Assembly (NCBI RefSeq): GCF_000359745.1
Contig: NZ_AQHN01000077.1
Span: forward strand, 124,001-188,000
Direction: 5' to 3'
Length of the DNA: 64,000 bases
Origin: Rhizobium freirei PRF 81
Lineage (GTDB): Bacteria > Pseudomonadota > Alphaproteobacteria > Rhizobiales > Rhizobiaceae
The stretch's first letter is position 1. Each line of letters begins with the position of its first letter. This document shows, piece by piece, positions 25,449 through 35,328 of this stretch. The position numbers and the translations under genes were made by a program. The notes beneath the pieces are model-generated. The model had not been told where the DNA came from and made no database searches. It saw nothing but the letters and a program-made list of their open reading frames with translations.

Positions 25449-28400
25449 ATGACAGTTGAAATTATCGGACGCGCAAGCGTTGCCCCCGGAGCGGGTTCGA
25501 TCGAAGAGCTTCAGCTCCTTCTCAAGGAAGGGCGTAGCACCGTAAGCCGCATACCTGAGGAGCGCTGGGACCTTGCGCGCTTTTGGCATCCGGCTGTTGG
25601 AGTTCAGGGAAAGACCTACACTTACGCTGCCGGTGTTATCGACGATATATTCGCCTTCGATCCCGCGGTGTTCGGCCTTTCGCAACGCGAAGCCATGCAG
25701 ATGGATCCGCAGCAGCGTATCCTTCTCAATGTGATATGGCGCGCGCTGGAAGATGCGAACTTGCCGGTCGATGGTTTCGAAGGCCAGAAAGTTGGCGTCT
25801 ACATCGGCGCATCGTCGCTCGAGCACGGTAATCTGACGCTTGAGGATCCCGCCTCCGGCAGCCCGTATTTCATGACGGGCAACACGCTTTCCATCGTTTC
25901 CAACCGTATCTCTCACATATTCGGGCTGCGAGGCCCGAGCATGACGATCGATACGGCCTGTTCGTCGTCGCTGGTCGCTTTGGATCAGGCCATGCGGGCG
26001 CTGGAATGCGGCGAGATCGATACCGCCATCGTCGGCGGCATTAACATACTGCTCCATCCGATGTCCTTCGTCGGCTTTGCGCAGGCACGTATGCTGTCGC
26101 CGGAGGGGCTCTGCCGGGCCTATGACGACAACGGTCGCGGCTATGTCCGTGCCGAAGGCGGCGCGGCGATCGTGTTGCGCCGGACCGATGTTGCCTTGCG
26201 CGAAAAAGATCGCAGCTACGCGAGAATCCATGCCGTCGGTGTCAACTCCTCCGGCCGCACGAACGGTATCTCACTGCCGTCACGGGATGCGCAGGCCGCC
26301 TTGCTGCGTTCGATCTATGAAGGGCACAATATCGACGTCAATCGCATCGCCTTCGTCGAGGGCCATGGGACGGGAACCAAGGTCGGCGATCCCGCCGAGA
26401 TCTGGGCGATCGGCGAAGTCATCGGACGGAAGCGTCGGGCGCCGGTGCCGGTCGGCTCGATCAAGACCAATATCGGACATACCGAGCCGGCATCCGGCCT
26501 TTTCGGCCTGCTGAAAGCGGTGATCGCGCTTGAAAACAACTTCCTGCCGGCATCACTGCATTTCGACCTGCCGAATGAAAATATCGACTTCGAAGGATTG
26601 AACGTCCGGATCAACACCTCTGCGATCGAACTCCTTCCCGCAAAACAACCGCGCTTCGCCGGCATCAATTCCTTCGGATTCGGTGGCACGAACGCCCACG
26701 TCGTGATCAGCGATCCAGATCCCGTTGCGCCGCCTGAGCCGCAAAATCGCGGCGAAGGGGTGGTTTTCGCCGCGAGCGCCCATACGGCATCCGCGCTTTC
26801 CAAATTGCTCGAAGACTACAAGATCCGCCTTGAAAATGCCGAGCCTAAGGAGGCTCGCCAGATCGTTGCCTCCGCTGCTGCCAATCGCGAGCCCATGCGT
26901 CATCGCTTCGCCGTCCGCGCCAAGGACAGCGCGGCGGTGCTTGCCGCAATCGATGCGCATCTTGCCGGCGAGAGCTCGGTCGGCGAGGCCGGCGAAGCGC
27001 CTGTACAGGCTGCGAAAATCGCCTTCGTCTTTTCAGGCAACGGTTCGCAATGGGCAGGCATGGGCGTTGGCGCCTATCAGGAAAACCGCCACTTCCGTCA
27101 GTGTTTTCAGTCCTTCAGCGCGCTTTTCGAATATTATCTCGGCGAGAAGCTGACGGATATTCTGGTCGCTCCGGATCTTTCCGTGCGGCTGGCCGATACC
27201 AAGATCGCGCAGCCGCTGCTGTTTGCAGTCCAGGCCTCGCTTTCGGACAGCCTGTGGGCCATGGGCGTCAGGCCGGATGCGGTTTTCGGCCATTCGGTCG
27301 GGGAAATTGCCGCCGCCTATGCCGCCAAGGCGCTGACGGCGGCTGAGGCTGTCGCCATCGTTGCTAAACGTTCGGTGCATCAGGATCTCCTAGCCGGCGA
27401 AGGCAAGATGGCTGCCGTGGTGCTCAACGAGGAAGCCGCGCTTGCATTTGCGAGGTCGCACGGGCTCGACAATATCTGCATTGCGGCGATCAATGCCCCG
27501 AATTCTGTGACGATTTCCGGACCGATCGATGAGATAGAGGCGTTCAGGGATGCTGCGCGCAAATCCCATATCGTCGCTCACGTCCTCGACATCAATTATC
27601 CCTTCCATCATCCGATCATCGACCGCGCCAAGGATGCATTCCTGGCGGATCTGCCCGATGTGGCACCGGATGGCGGGGCAGGGACCTTCATTTCGACCGT
27701 GACGGGTGAACTGCGCGACGGACGGCTGCTCGATGCGCAATATTGGTGGCGCAACGTGCGCGATCCCGTGCTTTTCAAGGCCGGCTGCCAGGCAGCCATG
27801 GCGATGGGATGCAATCTCTTCATCGAGATTTCGCCCCGTCCGATCCTGTCCAATTATGTAGCGGATATCGCAAAGCAGGCCTCTATGCAGGTTGTCGCCA
27901 TCCCGACCCTGCTGCGCGAAGCTTCTGTGGCAGGTCACGACCCGGTGTCGCAATCATTTGCGCGTGCTGTTGCCAATGGTGCACCGGCGTTGCGGGGGCG
28001 CGGCACTGCCGGGCGCAACGCTTTCGTCAAGCTGCCGCCGCTTCCGTTCGAGCCGGTGGAACTGCGTACCCACGCGACGAGCGACGAGATCGATATTTTC
28101 GGTCGCGATGGCAAAAGCTCGTACAGCTTGCTCGGCTGGCGAACCGATCCCAATGGTTCGAGCTGGAAGAACCACATCGATGCCCAGCTCTTTGCCGACC
28201 TTGCCGAGCATGTGGTCGATGGCAAGGCAATCCTGCCGGGCAGCGGCTTCATCGAGATCGCGACCACCGCTGCACGGCAGTATTATGGTGCCGATGAGGT
28301 TGAAATCGGCAATCTGGAGATCGTTCGGCCGCTTGAGCTGCGCCAGGATCGTATGTCGGAATTGTCGACGATCCTGTCGCCTGAAACCGGAGATATAGAG

Positions 28401-31400
28401 ATCCGGTCGCGTGAACGTCTCAGCCATGACGATTGGACCATTCACGCCGTTGCACGCTGCCGCAAGCCGATCGAGGGCGAAGGTTTCGACGATCGCCTGG
28501 CGCCGCAGGGCGGGGGGCGGAAAACTGTCCTGACGTCCGACGCGACCTATGAAACGGCGGAGCGTTTCGGGCTGCACTATGGCCCGTGCTTCCAGCTGCT
28601 GTCGAAGGCTGTTGCCTATGGACGGAATGCGATCGAGGTGGATCTCAAGCCGGCGGCCCCGCCGTCGCATCCCTTCGGGGCATATAATCTCAACCCCATG
28701 TCGGTCGATGCTGCATTTCATGGGCTTGTCGCCCTCTTCGACCAACTCTCCGGCGACGAAGCCGGCGCACCCTATATTCCCGTTCACTTCGGCACGATCA
28801 GGGTGTTCGGCAAGGGTGGGGCGATCGTCAGGGCGCTTATCGAGATCGATCGGTTCAGCGCCAATTCGATCAAGGCGCGCTTCAGCCTGTTCGATGCGAA
28901 TGGCGAGCGTGTTGTCGTTCTCGACGACTGCCGTTTCCGCCGCACGCAGCTGCGCCGCCGCGCGACGCTCGATTCCGTCGCATTTCATTATGAGGCGGTC
29001 CCTTCAAACATTTTTGCTCGCCGAGAAAATTCGGACATGCAGTTGGCCGATGCTCGGCCGTTGCAGGGCGCAGGCGAGGATTATTCGTCCAGCAATGCGA
29101 CCCTTCTGTTCGATGCGGCGATCTATCGTTCCTGCCATGATATCGCCCTGGCGGTTGCCGATCGCCGTGGTGTCGTGTCAATTTCCGATCTTCCCGGCGA
29201 CAAGGAATTCAGATCCTTCCTGGTCAACTGTCTCTATATTCTGGAGGATGCCGGCATAGCTTCGGCGAGTGGTGGCGAATGGAAGATACCGCAGGAGCCG
29301 ACGCTGCCGCCGGTTGCCGAACTTCTGCAGGAAATTTATCGCGAGGATGCCAGCCGAGTGGCCGAGGCCGTTCTCGTCAACAATGCCTATCGCGAAACGC
29401 TTGAGCGTTTGGCGGCCATGCGTCCGCATAAACTCGGGCATGAGCCGGCGATTGCGAGCTTCAATCTGCCAGGGGGGGCGACGCTGGAGCATGTGCTCGT
29501 TCAGTCCCCGCTGAGTGACAGAAGGCTTGCGATCCTCAAGGACGCTTTGACGTCCTCCATCGATGCCAACCCGGGTGCGATCCGGCAGATTGTCGAAATA
29601 GGGTCGATATCGGCTGCCTTCAGCCGCAAGCTGGCCGCCGTCGCGACTGCTGCGGGTGCCTGTCTCACCATCGCCGAGCCGCGCGAGCAGCTGCGTCGCG
29701 CGCTTGAAATCGCCTTTGAACGCGACCCGAATGTCCTCATAACCGAGCCGGCCAAACTCGCAGATTCGGCAGTTGCCGATATCCTCGTCACATCCAGCGA
29801 CCAGAGCCGGCACCTCCTGCTGCATGATGACGGCATCAAGGCCATTGTTCGGAAAGTCGCCACCCGCGGCGGGCAGCTGCTGCTCGCTGATCGTGCGCCG
29901 AGCGCCTTCAATGATTTCGTTTTCGGCCTGTCGGAAGGCTGGTTCGAGGACAGTCAGTCGCCGGAATTTCCTGTGGGACGGCTTGGCACGATGCAGCAGA
30001 TCGAGGATCTGCTTGCAGGCTTGGGCTTTGCCACGGCCCAGGTTCGTGAACTGACTTTCCCCGAAGGGACGCTGATTGCTGCGTCCGCCGTAGCCGAACC
30101 GCTGCCGGGGGCAATCGGCCAGGTGGAGATTTCCGAGCAGCTACTGATCTTGTCCGAGAAGGGCAGGAATGGCATGAGCGGCGTGGACAAACGAGCCGTC
30201 GTCGTCGAGCTGGGTCAGCGGCCCGTAGATGTTGTCGAAGCCCTTGAGGCGCTCGATCGCAATCCGCGTCGGATCGTTTATCTCGCGAATTCGAAGCACG
30301 ACCGCGACCTCACCGAACTCTCGCTGTTCCGTCTTTCGACCTTTACCGAATTGGCGACCGTCTTGTCGCGAAACGGCGGTGGTGCGCGGGCGAGATTGGT
30401 CATCGTCGCACCGGGCGGTTCGCCATTGGCCAATGGATCAATCGATGTCGCCAATGCGGGCCTGTGGGCCTTTGCGCGTGTCCTTAAGAACGAATATGAC
30501 GCCTTCGACGTGCATCTGTTGGATGCCGAAGCGGACGATAAGCGAGCGCTTGCGGCCGTCGAAACCATTCTAGCGGCTGAGACCGCAAACAGGGAGTGGT
30601 TCCTTGATCGCTCGACCGGAGAAATCCGGGAGATACGGGCGGCGGCCGGGCCTTTCGCGGCCATCGAAGCGAACCGGCATGATTTTGCCGCCGCCACGAT
30701 CCGGCAACATGCGAGCGGCCGCCTGGATAGCCTGGCCTGGGAGGAGACGAAACTTCCGGCACCAGAGGAGGGGGAGATCGTCGTTTCCGTCGAAGCGACC
30801 GGCCTCAACTTCCGTGACGTCATGTGGGCGATGGGTCTTTTGCCGGAAGAGGCGTTGGAAGACGGCTTTGCCGGCGCCACGATCGGCATGGAATTCGCCG
30901 GACGGGTATCCGCCGTCGGAGACGGCATCGAGGATCTGTATGTCGGCGACAAGGTCATGGGTATCGGACCCGCGGCCTTTTCGACGCATGTTCGCGTCCG
31001 TCGCGATGGCGTAACCAGATTGCCGGAGACGATGGAAACGGTTGCCGCTGCGACGGTGCCGGTCGCCTTCCTGACGGCCTATTACGCAATGGTCGAACTG
31101 GGGCGCATTCAGCCCGGCGAAACCATCCTGATCCATGGAGCCGCCGGCGGCGTTGGTTTGGCAGCGCTTCAGATCGCAAAGCTCAAGGGAGCCAGGGTGA
31201 TTGCAACGGCCGGCACGGTCGAGAAGCGCCGCTTCCTCGAATTACTCGGGGCAGAGCATGTGCTTGACTCCCGCTCGCTGGATTTCGTCAACGGCGTTCG
31301 TCGTGTGACGGGCGGGGAGGGCGTCGATCTTGTTCTCAACTCGCTCTTCTCCGAAGCGATGGAGCGCAGCATCGAGCTGGTCAAACCCTTCGGGCGCTTC

Positions 31401-32894
31401 CTGGAACTGGGCAAGCGTGACTATTATTCCGATCGCAAGATCGGGCTGCGGCCGTTCCGTCGCAATGTCAGCTATTTCGGCATCGATGCCGATCAGCTGC
31501 TGGTCAACGTGCCCGAGCTGACGCGACGGATTTTCGCGGAGATCGGCGAGCTCTTCGTCGATGAAAAGCTGACACCGCTGCCGTATCGCGCCTTCGGCTA
31601 TGACGAGATCGGCAATGCGTTCCGGCTGATGCAGAATGCAGGCCATATCGGTAAGATCGTCGTGCGGCCGCCCATTCCCGAGGTGGATAGCGTCCTGCCC
31701 GCGCCGGCCAAGTCTCTGCGATTTGATTCCAACGGCATTTTCCTTGTCGTTGGGGGCATCGGCGGCTTCGGGCTTACCGCTGCCGATTGGCTTGTTTCCA
31801 AGGGCGCGCGTCGCATCGCATTGAGCTCGCGCCGCGGCGAAGCCGATGCCGACACGAAGAAGGCGATGGGCGATTGGGCGAAGAAGGGCGTTGTGGCAAC
31901 GCTGCATGCCTGCGATGTCACCGATGAGGCCGCCGTCGAGACATTGCTTGCTTCGCTTCGTGCCGAGGGTGCGCTGAGGGGCGTGATTCACGCGGCAATG
32001 GTCCTGGATGATGCGCTGCTTGCCAATCTGACGCCCGAGCGCAATCGGCCCGTTCTCGAGGTCAAGATACGCGGCGCCGAGATTCTCGATCGCTTGACGC
32101 AAAAAGACCATCTGGAACTTTTCCTGCTGTTCTCGTCGGCCACGACCATGCTCGGCAATCCCGGGCAGGCGAACTATGTCGCGGCAAACGGCTATCTGGA
32201 AGGCTTGGCGCGGGCGCGGCGCGCGGCCAGCAAGCCGGCGCTCGCCGTCGGATTCGGCGCCATAGCGGACAAGGGTTTCCTTGCACGCAACAGCGAGGTC
32301 AACGATCTGCTGTCCAAGCGCATCGGCAAGGCTGCGCTGAAGGCGCGCGATGCCCTGGAGCAGGTCGAGCGCTATATGCTGGCCGATAAGGGGGCCGTCG
32401 ATGCCGCTGCTGTCATGATCGGCGAAATCGATTGGAATACCGTTCGTTTGCTGCCGATATCAGGCCGGTCCTTGTTCGAGCCACTGATGCGTCACGCGGG
32501 AAGCCATCAGTCGCTCAACGAAGGCGACAGCATCGATCTCACGGAACTGATCAGGGGCAAGTCGGAGGAGGAGGCGCAGGCCGCGCTCCACGCACTTGTC
32601 GCCGCGGAGATCGCTGCCATTCTGCGTGTGACCGAAGATACCGTGACGCCGGACAAGGTACTGAAAGACATCGGTCTCGACAGCCTGATGGCGATGGAGC
32701 TCGGGATGAGCTTCCAGCAGAAGACCGGCTTCGATATACCCTTGAGCGGTGTGGGTGAGGGTACGACCGTGAGCGACGTGGTCAGCCGTCTGCGCGACCG
32801 TGTCATGAATCGTGGCGGCGATGGCGCGGAGAGCTCTCCGACAATCGAGGATCAGGTGGTCGAACGCCTGGCCCGCAGCCACGCCGCCGAATAG
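25449..32894 (+). CDS. rkpA: Type I highly reducing polyketide/fatty acid synthase, RkpA
   Basis: This 2481-residue single-module megasynthase is predicted to make a fully reduced acyl chain on its own carrier domain. Domains in order: ketosynthase (about 1-430; Cys171 in DTACSSSL, His306 in EGHGTGT, His344 in NIGHTEP), acyltransferase (about 525-820; Ser616 in GHSVGEIA), dehydratase (about 895-1180; His921 and Asp1087), a central region (about 1200-1700), enoyl reductase (about 1720-2070; GAAGGVGLA at 1897-1905), ketoreductase (about 2090-2290; GGIGGFG from 2102, Tyr2243), and acyl carrier domain (about 2380-2460; Ser2412 in GLDSLMAME). The central region contains VEIGSISAAFS at 1382-1392, which looks like a methyltransferase domain that has lost its SAM-binding glycines. 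There is no thioesterase. In Sinorhizobium, rkpA is required for capsular (K-antigen) polysaccharide. rkpG follows 16 bases later. Confidence 0.95.
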   Translation: MTVEIIGRASVAPGAGSIEELQLLLKEGRSTVSRIPEERWDLARFWHPAVGVQGKTYTYAAGVIDDIFAFDPAVFGLSQREAMQMDPQQRILLNVIWRALEDANLPVDGFEGQKVGVYIGASSLEHGNLTLEDPASGSPYFMTGNTLSIVSNRISHIFGLRGPSMTIDTACSSSLVALDQAMRALECGEIDTAIVGGINILLHPMSFVGFAQARMLSPEGLCRAYDDNGRGYVRAEGGAAIVLRRTDVALREKDRSYARIHAVGVNSSGRTNGISLPSRDAQAALLRSIYEGHNIDVNRIAFVEGHGTGTKVGDPAEIWAIGEVIGRKRRAPVPVGSIKTNIGHTEPASGLFGLLKAVIALENNFLPASLHFDLPNENIDFEGLNVRINTSAIELLPAKQPRFAGINSFGFGGTNAHVVISDPDPVAPPEPQNRGEGVVFAASAHTASALSKLLEDYKIRLENAEPKEARQIVASAAANREPMRHRFAVRAKDSAAVLAAIDAHLAGESSVGEAGEAPVQAAKIAFVFSGNGSQWAGMGVGAYQENRHFRQCFQSFSALFEYYLGEKLTDILVAPDLSVRLADTKIAQPLLFAVQASLSDSLWAMGVRPDAVFGHSVGEIAAAYAAKALTAAEAVAIVAKRSVHQDLLAGEGKMAAVVLNEEAALAFARSHGLDNICIAAINAPNSVTISGPIDEIEAFRDAARKSHIVAHVLDINYPFHHPIIDRAKDAFLADLPDVAPDGGAGTFISTVTGELRDGRLLDAQYWWRNVRDPVLFKAGCQAAMAMGCNLFIEISPRPILSNYVADIAKQASMQVVAIPTLLREASVAGHDPVSQSFARAVANGAPALRGRGTAGRNAFVKLPPLPFEPVELRTHATSDEIDIFGRDGKSSYSLLGWRTDPNGSSWKNHIDAQLFADLAEHVVDGKAILPGSGFIEIATTAARQYYGADEVEIGNLEIVRPLELRQDRMSELSTILSPETGDIEIRSRERLSHDDWTIHAVARCRKPIEGEGFDDRLAPQGGGRKTVLTSDATYETAERFGLHYGPCFQLLSKAVAYGRNAIEVDLKPAAPPSHPFGAYNLNPMSVDAAFHGLVALFDQLSGDEAGAPYIPVHFGTIRVFGKGGAIVRALIEIDRFSANSIKARFSLFDANGERVVVLDDCRFRRTQLRRRATLDSVAFHYEAVPSNIFARRENSDMQLADARPLQGAGEDYSSSNATLLFDAAIYRSCHDIALAVADRRGVVSISDLPGDKEFRSFLVNCLYILEDAGIASASGGEWKIPQEPTLPPVAELLQEIYREDASRVAEAVLVNNAYRETLERLAAMRPHKLGHEPAIASFNLPGGATLEHVLVQSPLSDRRLAILKDALTSSIDANPGAIRQIVEIGSISAAFSRKLAAVATAAGACLTIAEPREQLRRALEIAFERDPNVLITEPAKLADSAVADILVTSSDQSRHLLLHDDGIKAIVRKVATRGGQLLLADRAPSAFNDFVFGLSEGWFEDSQSPEFPVGRLGTMQQIEDLLAGLGFATAQVRELTFPEGTLIAASAVAEPLPGAIGQVEISEQLLILSEKGRNGMSGVDKRAVVVELGQRPVDVVEALEALDRNPRRIVYLANSKHDRDLTELSLFRLSTFTELATVLSRNGGGARARLVIVAPGGSPLANGSIDVANAGLWAFARVLKNEYDAFDVHLLDAEADDKRALAAVETILAAETANREWFLDRSTGEIREIRAAAGPFAAIEANRHDFAAATIRQHASGRLDSLAWEETKLPAPEEGEIVVSVEATGLNFRDVMWAMGLLPEEALEDGFAGATIGMEFAGRVSAVGDGIEDLYVGDKVMGIGPAAFSTHVRVRRDGVTRLPETMETVAAATVPVAFLTAYYAMVELGRIQPGETILIHGAAGGVGLAALQIAKLKGARVIATAGTVEKRRFLELLGAEHVLDSRSLDFVNGVRRVTGGEGVDLVLNSLFSEAMERSIELVKPFGRFLELGKRDYYSDRKIGLRPFRRNVSYFGIDADQLLVNVPELTRRIFAEIGELFVDEKLTPLPYRAFGYDEIGNAFRLMQNAGHIGKIVVRPPIPEVDSVLPAPAKSLRFDSNGIFLVVGGIGGFGLTAADWLVSKGARRIALSSRRGEADADTKKAMGDWAKKGVVATLHACDVTDEAAVETLLASLRAEGALRGVIHAAMVLDDALLANLTPERNRPVLEVKIRGAEILDRLTQKDHLELFLLFSSATTMLGNPGQANYVAANGYLEGLARARRAASKPALAVGFGAIADKGFLARNSEVNDLLSKRIGKAALKARDALEQVERYMLADKGAVDAAAVMIGEIDWNTVRLLPISGRSLFEPLMRHAGSHQSLNEGDSIDLTELIRGKSEEEAQAALHALVAAEIAAILRVTEDTVTPDKVLKDIGLDSLMAMELGMSFQQKTGFDIPLSGVGEGTTVSDVVSRLRDRVMNRGGDGAESSPTIEDQVVERLARSHAAE

Positions 32895-32910
32895 GAAAAA
32901 GGGCCATCCA

Positions 32911-34338
32911 GTGACGACGCAAGATGCCAATGGCGGCAGTCCGGCAGGGCAGAATAAAAGCAATCTGCTCGAACAGATGCGCCGCGTCGGCGAATCCTCT
33001 GGGCGCAATCGCGCCGAGCGGCTGAACCGGCAATCTCTGCCGCAGCAGCGCCAGGCGATCCGCTTCGAAGACCTGCCGGAATTCAAGCGTGTCGCGACAC
33101 AGCGGATGGCCGGCGAAATGCTTGGTGTCGCCAATCCCTTCTATCGTTCGCACGACGTTGCCGCTGGCGCGACGACGCGCATCGGCGGGCGCGAATTCGT
33201 CAATTTTGCCTCCTATGACTATCTCGCAACCAATACCCACCCGCACGTGGCCGCGAGCGCCAAGGAGGCGATCGACCGCTTCGGCATTTCCGCCTCCGCC
33301 AGCCGCCTCGTCGCGGGCGAGCGGCCCGCGCATATGGAGCTGGAGAAGAAGCTTGCCCATGTTTACGGCGTCGATGCAGCGGTTTGTTTCGTCAGCGGCT
33401 ACCTGACCAATGTCGCGGCGATCGGCTGCCTTATGGGGCCTCAGGATCTGGTGATCCATGATGAATTCATCCACAACAGCGCATTGGCCGGCATCAAGCT
33501 TTCGGGTGCCGCGCGGCGGCTTTTCAAGCACAACGACATGGAGAATCTCGAGAGCATCCTGAAGACGCTGTCATCGGATTTTCGGCGTATCCTCGTCATC
33601 GTCGAAGGCATCTATTCGATGGATGGCGATGTTGCCGACTTGCCGGCTGTGCTGGAGCTGAAGGCGCGCTACGGCTTCTGGCTGATGGTCGACGAGGCGC
33701 ATGCGCTTGGAATCCTCGGCAAGACGGGGCGCGGAACTTTCGAGCATTTCGGGCTCGATCCTCGTGACATCGATATCTGGATGGGCACTCTGTCGAAGAC
33801 CACCTCGAGCTGCGGCGGCTATATCGCGGGCAGCAGCGCGCTTGTGGATATTCTGAAGGCGGAAGCGGGCGGTTTCGTCTACAGCGTCGGTCTTTCGCCC
33901 GTTCTTGCGGCGGCTGCGATCGCCGGCCTCGATATTCTTCAAGCCGAGCCCGAGCGAACGGAGCGCCTCGGTCGTAACGGCCGGCTGTTCCTGGAATGTG
34001 CCAGGGCGGCGGGCCTCGATACCGGCCTCAGTATCGGCCGCTCGGTCGTGCCTGTCATCGTCGGCGATTCGCTTCGCGCGGCACAACTGTCTAACGATCT
34101 GCTGGCTGAAGGCGTCAATGTGATGCCCATCATCCACCCGGCCGTGCCGGAGGGCATGGCGCGCCTTCGCTTCTTCATCACCTGCAATCATACCGAAGAG
34201 CAAATCCGCCGCGCAGTTGCCTTGACCGCCGCCAAACTCAAGAGCTTGGAGGACCGGAAATTCGGTCTGGCCTCGCTTGACATCGACAAGATGATGCAGT
34301 TGTTGCCGGCAGGCCAGATTTCGGGTGACAGATCGTAG
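32911..34338 (+). CDS. rkpG: Alpha-oxoamine synthase (serine palmitoyltransferase/KAPA synthase-like), RkpG
   Basis: This is a PLP-dependent enzyme of the family that condenses an acyl thioester with an amino acid, with loss of CO2. The 475-residue product has an N-terminal extension of about 95 residues before the catalytic fold begins at FVNFASYDYLATN. It then has SRLVAGERPAHMELE, the PLP aspartate motif LMVDEAHALGILG, and the PLP lysine Lys296 in GTLSKTTSS, which resembles serine palmitoyltransferases more than KAPA synthase. I chose the GTG at 32911 with AAAAAGGG upstream. An earlier in-frame start lies inside rkpA. The placement between a thioesterase-less synthase and a ketoreductase suggests it releases the RkpA chain as a ketone-amine. 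The amino acid used is not predictable. Confidence 0.88.
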   Translation: MTTQDANGGSPAGQNKSNLLEQMRRVGESSGRNRAERLNRQSLPQQRQAIRFEDLPEFKRVATQRMAGEMLGVANPFYRSHDVAAGATTRIGGREFVNFASYDYLATNTHPHVAASAKEAIDRFGISASASRLVAGERPAHMELEKKLAHVYGVDAAVCFVSGYLTNVAAIGCLMGPQDLVIHDEFIHNSALAGIKLSGAARRLFKHNDMENLESILKTLSSDFRRILVIVEGIYSMDGDVADLPAVLELKARYGFWLMVDEAHALGILGKTGRGTFEHFGLDPRDIDIWMGTLSKTTSSCGGYIAGSSALVDILKAEAGGFVYSVGLSPVLAAAAIAGLDILQAEPERTERLGRNGRLFLECARAAGLDTGLSIGRSVVPVIVGDSLRAAQLSNDLLAEGVNVMPIIHPAVPEGMARLRFFITCNHTEEQIRRAVALTAAKLKSLEDRKFGLASLDIDKMMQLLPAGQISGDRS

Positions 34339-34356
34339 CATCAGGGTGTGAATTTC

Positions 34357-35199
34357 ATGCACGTTATCGTCACCGGAGGCTCAAGCGGAATTGGTCTGGC
34401 GATAGCGAAACTCTATGCCAGCCGAGGTAACCGAGTATCTCTTCTCGCACGCCATCAGGGCCGCTTGGAGCAGGCGCAGGCGGAGATCCTGTCGCTTCCG
34501 GGTATCAAGAGTTCCCAGGTCCAGATCGCATCCGTCGACGTGGCGTCTGCCGCACAGGCCGCGTCGTCTGTCGAGAGCTGCGAGGGCTCCTTTGGGCCAT
34601 GCGATATTCTGATCGCGGCCGCCGGCATCGTCGAGCCGTGCGCTTTCGATGCCATGCCGGCCACCGTCTTCGATGAACAGGTTTCCATCAATCTCCTTGG
34701 CACCGCAAATGCCGTGCGCGCGGTTTACAAGGGAATGAAGGATCGCCGCGATGGCCGGATCATGATGATTTCCTCTGGGGCCGCCTTGATCGGTATCTTT
34801 GGCTACACCGCCTATTGCGCATCGAAGTCTGCATTGAGCGGCTTTGCCGAGGCCTTGAGCGCGGAGGCCGCCGCCTTCGGCGTTCGCGTCTCGATCTGCT
34901 TCCCGCCCGATACGCTGACGCCGCAATATCGGCGGGAGATCTCCATGCGCCCGGCCGAAGCGGAGATTCTGATGGACTCCGTCAAACCATGGAGCGCGGA
35001 GACGGTAGCCGCAAGGATCGTTCGCGGGGTCGATCGAGGCAAGGCGAAAGTTCATTTCGGGTGGTCGCTCGCGATGCTTGCCTATTTCGGCCCTTTGATA
35101 AAGCCGCCGTTGATGTGGTGGTTTTCGCGAAAGACGCGAAAAATAATTGGGAAAAAAGCAGGCTCAGGTCTTGGCGAAGGCGGCAGACTGAGGTTTTGA
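34357..35199 (+). CDS. rkpH: Short-chain dehydrogenase/reductase (ketosphinganine reductase-like), RkpH
   Basis: This is a classical NAD(P)H-dependent SDR. The 280-residue product has the cofactor motif TGGSSGIG at the N-terminus, the structural AAAG (NAG-like) motif, and catalytic SSG...YTAYCASKSAL. It ends with a hydrophobic C-terminal stretch (about 230-260, LAMLAYFGPLIKPPLMWWF) that could attach it to the membrane. That tail and the overall length resemble 3-ketodihydrosphingosine reductases. The ATG at 34357 has AGGG 10 bases upstream; a GTG at 34348 is the alternative. It follows rkpG by 18 bases. The inferred role is to reduce the ketone made by RkpG to an alcohol. Confidence 0.85.
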   Translation: MHVIVTGGSSGIGLAIAKLYASRGNRVSLLARHQGRLEQAQAEILSLPGIKSSQVQIASVDVASAAQAASSVESCEGSFGPCDILIAAAGIVEPCAFDAMPATVFDEQVSINLLGTANAVRAVYKGMKDRRDGRIMMISSGAALIGIFGYTAYCASKSALSGFAEALSAEAAAFGVRVSICFPPDTLTPQYRREISMRPAEAEILMDSVKPWSAETVAARIVRGVDRGKAKVHFGWSLAMLAYFGPLIKPPLMWWFSRKTRKIIGKKAGSGLGEGGRLRF

Positions 35200-35328
35200 T
35201 CATGATAAGTAATACGAAATAATTGTCGATGTGCGCCTTAGGGTAGAACATAGGCAGCAAACGGTGATTTAGGGAATTGGCGGCCCGTTCCCGATGGGCC
35301 GAGAAAACGCTGCCACGAACGGCGGGCA

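Noticed and set aside
25109..25450. Minus-strand 113-codon frame between rkpU and rkpA
   Set aside because: It overlaps the end of rkpU and occupies the presumed rkpA control region; no supporting signals.
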